DNA of 64,000 bases, taken from contig NZ_LT629735.1 of NCBI RefSeq assembly GCF_900104925.1, forward strand, positions 1,768,291 to 1,832,290. The letters are read 5' to 3'. The notes under the pieces are model-generated. The model worked only from the letters and a program-made list of their open reading frames with translations. It had not been told where the DNA came from and made no database searches. The stretch comes from Opitutus sp. GAS368 (GTDB lineage Bacteria > Verrucomicrobiota > Verrucomicrobiia > Opitutales > Opitutaceae). Both the position numbers and the translations under genes were made by a program. Numbering within the stretch: the first letter of the stretch is position 1; every line of letters starts with the position of its first letter. Of this stretch, positions 59,646 through 64,000 are shown piece by piece.

Positions 59646-60216
59646 TTTTGGGGCGGAACTTCCACGCAACAAGTGATCAGTCATCCTGGGAGGAAATCGA
59701 ACGCATCTTTTGGGGTCGGGGTTGACCGGAAGGCCACGAAACTGGGTGGTCGGGCATGATTTGTCCATCCTTGGCCGAGGCGGGCGGAGCCCGACCGGCC
59801 GGTGCCGCCGTTCTTACGGGACGAAAACGAAGCGGGTAATCCGGCGTGATCGCGGGCGTGCAAGGGGCAGAGTGCGGAAGTGTTGCGAGTTAGGTTTCAG
59901 GTGTGAGGAATCAAGGGACAGGTCAGGGCATGTTCGCAAAATCCTCTGGTTGTCATCCTGAGCCGGGCGAAGGATTCAGAGGCACGCGCGAATCCTGCTG
60001 GATCCTTGCATGTTCAATCCGATGTTAAGACTGGAAGAAGCCAAGCCCCGGCCGGCCGGGGCGGGATTGCCAGCCGGGGCCGCGAGGTCTTGGCTGCGCA
60101 AACCGGATTTGAAAACACTCCCTGGTTCGCGATGAGACAGGGCAGGGTTTAACTTCAGGGCTCAAGTTTCAGATTTTTCCTTTGCAGGGCCGGCGGGCCC
60201 TTCCACCGTCTTTCCC
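59646..60216. other. 570-bp intergenic region
   Basis: No gene found. It contains a degenerate hairpin repeat at 59952-60009 and the promoters of the divergent peptidase and galactokinase genes. Confidence 0.6.
59952..60009. repeat. Degenerate copy of the GTCATCCTGAGCG hairpin repeat
   Basis: GTCATCCTGAGCCGGGCGAA at the left matches the arm at 3996; the right arm (AATCCTGCTGGATCCTTGC) is heavily diverged, so pairing is mostly lost. Confidence 0.6.
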
Positions 60217-61425
60217 GTGATCACTCCGACGCCTGAAAGCCTCACCGCGTTGTTCCGCCGGACCTATGGCGGCGCGCCCGCCGTCATCGCCCGCGCGCCG
60301 GGCCGGGTGGAGTTCATCGGCAACCACACCGACTACAACGGTGGCGCCGTGCTCGGCGCGGCGATCGACCGTTATGTGTGGGTGGCCGCGGCGCCTTTGC
60401 CGGGCGACGGCCCGGACAAACCCCGGCCGCGCAGCAGCGCGGAACAGGGTAACCCGGCCGGCCGGCTGCGCCTCTTCAGCGCCAACGGCCCGGCGGTGCT
60501 CGAGCTGCCCTCCGACCCCGGCACGAAGATCACCGGCTCCGATTCGTGGGCCAACTATCCGCTCGGCGTCTGGCGCAGCCTGCAGGATTTCTCCCTGCCG
60601 CGGCCCGCGGGCTTCGATCTGTTGGTTGATTCGGATCTACCCGCCGGCGCGGGATTGAGCAGCAGCGCGGCGCTCGAACTGGCCACGGCGCTGGCCTTGC
60701 TGGCCCTCGCGGGAAAGAAGGACCTGCCACCGGACCGGCTCGCCGCGCTCGGGCGCCAGGCGGAAAACAAATACGTCGGCGTGCCCTGCGGCATCCTCGA
60801 CCAGGGCACGAGCGCCTTCGGCCGCGCGGGGCACCTGGTGCACATCGACTGCCGCGGCCCGGTGTTCTCCCGCGTGCCGTTCCCGACCGGCGCCCACCTC
60901 TGGATCTTCAACACCCGTGAAAAGCACGCGCTGATCGACGGCCTCTACGCGACGCGCCACCAGGAATGCCTCGCCGCCGCGCAGGCGCTGGGCGTGGCCC
61001 TGCTCACCGATCTCACGCCGGCGCAGCTGCCACCGCTGGAGAAAAAACTGACCCCGATGCTGGCAAAGCGCGCGAAGCATATCATCGAGGAGCACGCCCG
61101 GGTGCACGACACGGTCGAGGCGCTGCGACAAGGCGACCTTGCGACCGTCGGCCGGTTGCTGACGGCCTCGCACCGTAGTTCAAAGCACTATTTTGAGAAC
61201 AGCACCCCCGCGCTCGATCTGCTCGTGGACCTTCTGGAAAAGCATCCGGCGGTGTTCGGTGTGCGTTTGACCGGCGGCGGCTTCGGCGGCGCCGTGATGG
61301 CGCTAACGAGGGACAATTTCACGGAGAAGGACGCGGCCAGCATCGCCCAGGGTTACAGCGCGAAACACGGTCGCACCCCGGAGATGATCCACTTGCAGGC
61401 GGCGGATGGCGCGCAGCTGCTTTAA
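60217..61425 (+). CDS. galK: Galactokinase
   Basis: The 402-residue GHMP kinase has the galactokinase signature GRVEFIGNHTDYNGGAVLGAAID, the ATP motif LPAGAGLSSSAALE, the Asp in VPCGILDQ and the C-terminal RLTGGGFGGAVMAL. It phosphorylates galactose at C1. The start is a GTG (60217, giving MITPTPESLTALF). Unusual: after AAP (residue 55) an insertion of about 20 residues, rich in Pro, Asp and Arg (LPGDGPDKPRPRSSAEQGNP), precedes RLRLFSANG where other galactokinases have a short loop. No other Leloir genes are next to it. Confidence 0.94.
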   Translation: MITPTPESLTALFRRTYGGAPAVIARAPGRVEFIGNHTDYNGGAVLGAAIDRYVWVAAAPLPGDGPDKPRPRSSAEQGNPAGRLRLFSANGPAVLELPSDPGTKITGSDSWANYPLGVWRSLQDFSLPRPAGFDLLVDSDLPAGAGLSSSAALELATALALLALAGKKDLPPDRLAALGRQAENKYVGVPCGILDQGTSAFGRAGHLVHIDCRGPVFSRVPFPTGAHLWIFNTREKHALIDGLYATRHQECLAAAQALGVALLTDLTPAQLPPLEKKLTPMLAKRAKHIIEEHARVHDTVEALRQGDLATVGRLLTASHRSSKHYFENSTPALDLLVDLLEKHPAVFGVRLTGGGFGGAVMALTRDNFTEKDAASIAQGYSAKHGRTPEMIHLQAADGAQLL

Positions 61426-61461
61426 GAAGGCCGCGGCGGCCCGGCGTGGCGGAAGCACGCA

Positions 61462-61547
61462 ATGTCAACTAATAGTATACTTGAACCGCGAAAGACTTTG
61501 GTGGCGGTGCATGAGAGACCGAGCCTAAGTATACTATTAGTTGACAT
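61462..61547. repeat. Perfect 21-bp inverted-repeat element (MITE-like)
   Basis: The left arm runs 61462-61482 (starts ATGTCAACTAATAGTATACT) and the right arm 61527-61547 is its exact reverse complement. They are AT-rich (about 70%) in a GC-rich region and enclose 44 bp of ordinary sequence. It lies between the convergent ends of galK and the VOC gene. Confidence 0.93.
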
Positions 61548-61585
61548 CAGCGTCTGGCGACGCCGGCGGGGATGACGGCCGGATT

Positions 61586-62569
61586 CTAGCCGGCCTTTGC
61601 GGGCGGAGCGGCCGCCGGCGGCTCGGGCGGCTGTGACACCGGCGGCGGCGCGGACGAGGGCGGGACGGGTTTGCCGTCGAAGGTGTGCGGCTCCATCACC
61701 TCCACGCGCGTGCCATCCGGGTCGTAGTAATTGATCTGCCGCTTGCCGTTCACGCCGGTGGCGATCGGGGTGGGCGGCTTGCAGCCTTCCGGCAACGTGC
61801 GCCCCTTGAGCAGTTCGCCGGTCTTCGCGACGTCGGCCACCTCGAGGCAGATGTGCTCCAGAGTGTGGACGCGGTCCAGCACCGGATATTTGTCGTAGAG
61901 CATGAACTCAACGTAGTCAGTGCCATCGGGCACCTGCAGGTTCACCCAGTTCAGCGTCTTGCCGCCCTTGCTGCCGCGCCAGGTTTCCTTGAAGCCCAGG
62001 ATGTCGCCGTAAAACTTCAGCGAGGCGTCGAGCTGGCCGACCATGACGCCGACGTGCGGCATATGGACCGAGACACGGGAGTCGGGCAGGAACTTGCCTT
62101 TCTCGCGCATCGTCCAGCCGTCCGGCAGGTATTCCACGATCTCGACCGTGTTGCCGTTGGGATCGGTGATGAAGTAGTTCTTGTTGCCGATCTTGCCGAC
62201 CGCGGTCTTGTCCGGAACCTTCACGCCCTTCGATTGGAGATAGACCCGCATGGCCTCGGCGTCATCGACCTCGAAGGCGATGTGGTAGAGGCGGTGGGCG
62301 TCGGGCGCGACTTCCGCGCCCGGGAAGAGCTCGATGGTCTGGTGGTCGTTGATCTTGATCCAGACGAGATCACCGCCGTTCTTGCGCGGGATCGAGAAAG
62401 GCGACGCATAGCCGAGGAAGCCCTCATAGAACGCACGGGCCTTGGCCATGTCGGTCACGTAGAAAGCGGCATGGGAGATGCCGAGGATGCGCGGGCGTTT
62501 CGGCTCGGCGGCACCGAGGGCCAGCGCGGCCGCGGTGAAAAACAGGGTTAGACGGAGGGGTAGCTTCAT
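61586..62569 (-). CDS. Secreted VOC (glyoxalase/dioxygenase fold) protein, two domains
   Basis: The 327-residue protein has a signal peptide (MKLPLRLTLFFTAAALALGAA), a first VOC domain (ISHAAFYVTDMAKARAFYEGFLGY to YFITDPNGNTVEIVEYLPDG) and a second (HVGVMVGQLDASLKFYGDILGF to YYDPDGTRVEVMEPHT). Metal-ligand candidates are the His in ISHAAF and LYHIAF and the Glu in VEIVE. The end is a Pro/Ala-rich tail (PPVSQPPEPPAAAPPAKAG). Substrate unknown. The start overlaps the ThuA stop by four bases, so the two are translationally coupled. Confidence 0.88.
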   Translation of the reverse strand: MKLPLRLTLFFTAAALALGAAEPKRPRILGISHAAFYVTDMAKARAFYEGFLGYASPFSIPRKNGGDLVWIKINDHQTIELFPGAEVAPDAHRLYHIAFEVDDAEAMRVYLQSKGVKVPDKTAVGKIGNKNYFITDPNGNTVEIVEYLPDGWTMREKGKFLPDSRVSVHMPHVGVMVGQLDASLKFYGDILGFKETWRGSKGGKTLNWVNLQVPDGTDYVEFMLYDKYPVLDRVHTLEHICLEVADVAKTGELLKGRTLPEGCKPPTPIATGVNGKRQINYYDPDGTRVEVMEPHTFDGKPVPPSSAPPPVSQPPEPPAAAPPAKAG

Positions 62570-63564
62570 GGGAAGGGGGTTTTATCGAGTTCGGCCTTCT
62601 TATCCTTGGGCAGGCCGGCGACCGGGCCCGAGACGGGCGGCAGCTGGTGGGCGCCGGGCGCAACCTGCGCGAGGTTGGGCGTCACGTCGGCCTCGGCGTT
62701 GTGCACGGCCCACGCGAGGCCGCCGAAGAGGAGGTCGAGGAAGACCGGGTTGAGCCAGGTGTCCTCACGGTGGCCGATCGAGGTGTAGAAGACGCGGCCG
62801 GTGCCCTGCATCCGCGCCCATGTCGAGGGATAGGGCGGGCGCTGGTAGGGCGTGTCCCAGCCCTTGGGCGGCCAGGTGGTGCCGTTGGCGTTGAGGTCGC
62901 GCATGTGGGCGGTATCCTGCAACAGGATGACGTGCAGGTCCGGCGAGAAGTCGGTGAGTGAATACCATTCCTCCTGCAGTTCGAAGCTGTCACCCCGCGC
63001 AGCGAAGCCCGGGAACTTCGGGTCGATGACCTGGACGCGGGCGAGCTGCTGGGTGCCGTGGACGATGAGCTCGCCGCCGAGCATGCGGACATAGGGGTCG
63101 GCGTCCGTCCCGGCGCGGCGGTAGCGCCAGGTGCGCGGCTGGTCGGTGTTGGTGGCGGCGGTCTCGCCGGTGTGGAACGTGTCGGCGGCGGCGTGGACGC
63201 CGACGAAGCCCTTGCCGTGCGCGACGGCATCGAGCAGCGCGGCCTTGCCGGCGGGCGTCAGGGGCGGGTTGCCGTCCTTGCCGGGTGCGAGCAGGTCGCC
63301 GCTGGTGTAGAACATGATCGCATCAAACTGGGCGAGATACTCCGGCGTGAAGAGGCTGCCGTCCTTCGAAAAGGTGAACTCCAGGCCGTGCTTCGGTCCC
63401 TCCTGGGCGAGCACCCGCTCGGCCCAGCTGGGCTGGCCGCCCCGGCGCTTGATGACGCTGTGCTCGAAGTTGGAGGACTTGGTGAAAAACAGCACTTTCT
63501 TCGGCGCGGCGAACCCGAGGACCGGCATGACCAGGGCCAGCAAAGCGGACAGGAGGCGGCGCAT
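62566..63564 (-). CDS. ThuA domain protein, secreted
   Basis: The 332-residue protein has a signal peptide (MRRLLSALLALVMPVLGFAA) and the ThuA class I glutamine amidotransferase-like fold: KVLFFTKSSNFEHSVI, FDAIMFYTSGDL, GKGFVGVHAAADTF, GGELIVHGTQQ, and GRVFYTSIGHREDTWLNPVF. ThuA was named for trehalose utilisation in Rhizobium, but in Verrucomicrobiota and Planctomycetes such exported members often accompany sugar-oxidation genes. Catalysis is unproven. The gene ends with four-base overlap into the VOC gene and starts 3 bp after the stop of the LamG-containing gene. Confidence 0.92.
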   Translation of the reverse strand: MRRLLSALLALVMPVLGFAAPKKVLFFTKSSNFEHSVIKRRGGQPSWAERVLAQEGPKHGLEFTFSKDGSLFTPEYLAQFDAIMFYTSGDLLAPGKDGNPPLTPAGKAALLDAVAHGKGFVGVHAAADTFHTGETAATNTDQPRTWRYRRAGTDADPYVRMLGGELIVHGTQQLARVQVIDPKFPGFAARGDSFELQEEWYSLTDFSPDLHVILLQDTAHMRDLNANGTTWPPKGWDTPYQRPPYPSTWARMQGTGRVFYTSIGHREDTWLNPVFLDLLFGGLAWAVHNAEADVTPNLAQVAPGAHQLPPVSGPVAGLPKDKKAELDKTPFP

Positions 63565-63567
63565 GGA

Positions 63568-64000
63568 TCAGAAGGGGTTGGCGGCGGCGAGCCCGGTCAC
63601 GGGCAGGCGGTTGTCGTTCATCAGGGAAACGATTTCCTGCGGCTCGAGGCCGCGGTCGGCGATGAACAGCTCGTCGAGCTCGCCGCGGAAGCGCTCCGGC
63701 TGCTTGCCGGTGAGGCGGCAGCCCAGCCAGACGACATCGGTGGCGGCCGGCGGGACAGCGGCCGGGGAAGCGGCGCGCGCGGTGCCGGGGGTGAGGGTGA
63801 TGCGGCTGCTTTCCAGCCGCCCGTCGATATATTGCTTCACCTGCACCGGCGTGTCCGACGTCTCCCCGGGGGCGAAGTAAACGGCAATGTGATGCCAGCG
63901 CCCGTCCCGCAAATCCTGCGCGCCGATGGCATAACCGCCGCCGAAATCCGTCCGCAGGGCGCCGAACGAGCCGTCGCCGGGCCGCCGGTTCCAGCTGATT
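63568..64000 (-). CDS. LamG/concanavalin-type domain protein (5' end outside window)
   Basis: The frame is open from the window edge to the stop at 63568 and encodes at least 143 residues: ...FGGGYAIGAQDLRDGRWHHIAVYFAPGE, a QYIDGRLESSRI strand and GELDELFIADRGLEPQEIVSLMNDNR, the classic end of a LamG-like (PF13385) jelly-roll domain. Such domains bind glycans or occur in exported multi-domain proteins. The rest lies beyond the right edge. It is 3 bp ahead of the ThuA gene, so LamG-ThuA-VOC form an operon. Confidence 0.82.
   Translation of the reverse strand, partial: ISWNRRPGDGSFGALRTDFGGGYAIGAQDLRDGRWHHIAVYFAPGETSDTPVQVKQYIDGRLESSRITLTPGTARAASPAAVPPAATDVVWLGCRLTGKQPERFRGELDELFIADRGLEPQEIVSLMNDNRLPVTGLAAANPF

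Overview
The window is GC-rich DNA from a bacterium that looks like a member of the Verrucomicrobiota, most likely close to Opitutaceae. This is inferred from gene content: a TonB-dependent receptor whose plug starts with an ...FTVTG motif, secreted sialate O-acetylesterase, ThuA and VOC proteins, a GxxExxY protein, and many intergenic hairpin repeats. Clear Shine-Dalgarno sites are scarce; three or four genes in the accessory stretches have one. No rRNA, CRISPR array, integrase or replication origin was seen. Two tRNA genes are present.

Layout. (1) 1-6848: a minus-strand cluster with two ATP-grasp proteins, a GCS2-type (YbdK-like) carboxylate-amine ligase, an M29 aminopeptidase and an esterase, with a second esterase divergent. 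It reads as an uncharacterised amide-ligase pathway and is interrupted by a GxxExxY gene and hairpin repeats. (2) 6864-7447: a REP-associated tyrosine transposase (RAYT) framed by inverted copies of its probable REP; further REP pairs lie at 14.55, 24.46 and 44.52 kb. (3) 7464-14505: assimilatory sulfate reduction (cysI, cysH, cysD, cysN, an Rrf2 regulator) with siroheme genes (cobA, a CbiX-like chelatase) and an IscR-type palindrome in the cysI/cobA divergent promoter. (4) 14641-27527: mostly housekeeping genes (MuiA-like protein, sialate O-acetylesterase, SDR, uvrC, cinA, holA, methyltransferase, purB, phosphofructokinase).

(5) 28124-28199 is a CAU tRNA. From its 3' end to about 40.9 kb lies an accessory block: a Tat-exported metallo-hydrolase, a trehalose module (AraC regulator, TonB receptor, MFS transporter, trehalase), a 940-bp gene-free stretch, and two sister SDRs divergent from a GlxA-type regulator. 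(6) 41013-54465 returns to core-like DNA: coiled-coil protein, dicarboxylate symporter, CNNM/CorC protein, glycosyltransferase, PA0069-type radical SAM protein, GAF/HD-GYP protein, secreted MBL protein, PPK2, small membrane proteins, purC. (7) 54744-57257 is a second accessory stretch with an orphan TnsA-like nuclease, an FMN reductase, a DoxX-like protein and a truncated secreted protein. It abuts the 3' end of tRNA-Glu (57418-57494). (8) 57621-64000: S9 peptidase, galactokinase, a perfect 21-bp inverted-repeat element, and secreted VOC, ThuA and LamG proteins; the last runs off the window.

The best candidates for something undescribed are the amide-ligase cluster with an in-frame repeat insertion in one ligase, the Rrf2/IscR-like control of sulfur assimilation, the palindromic element at 61.46 kb and the orphan TnsA-like nuclease. 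All assignments come from reading the sequence; no database search was run.
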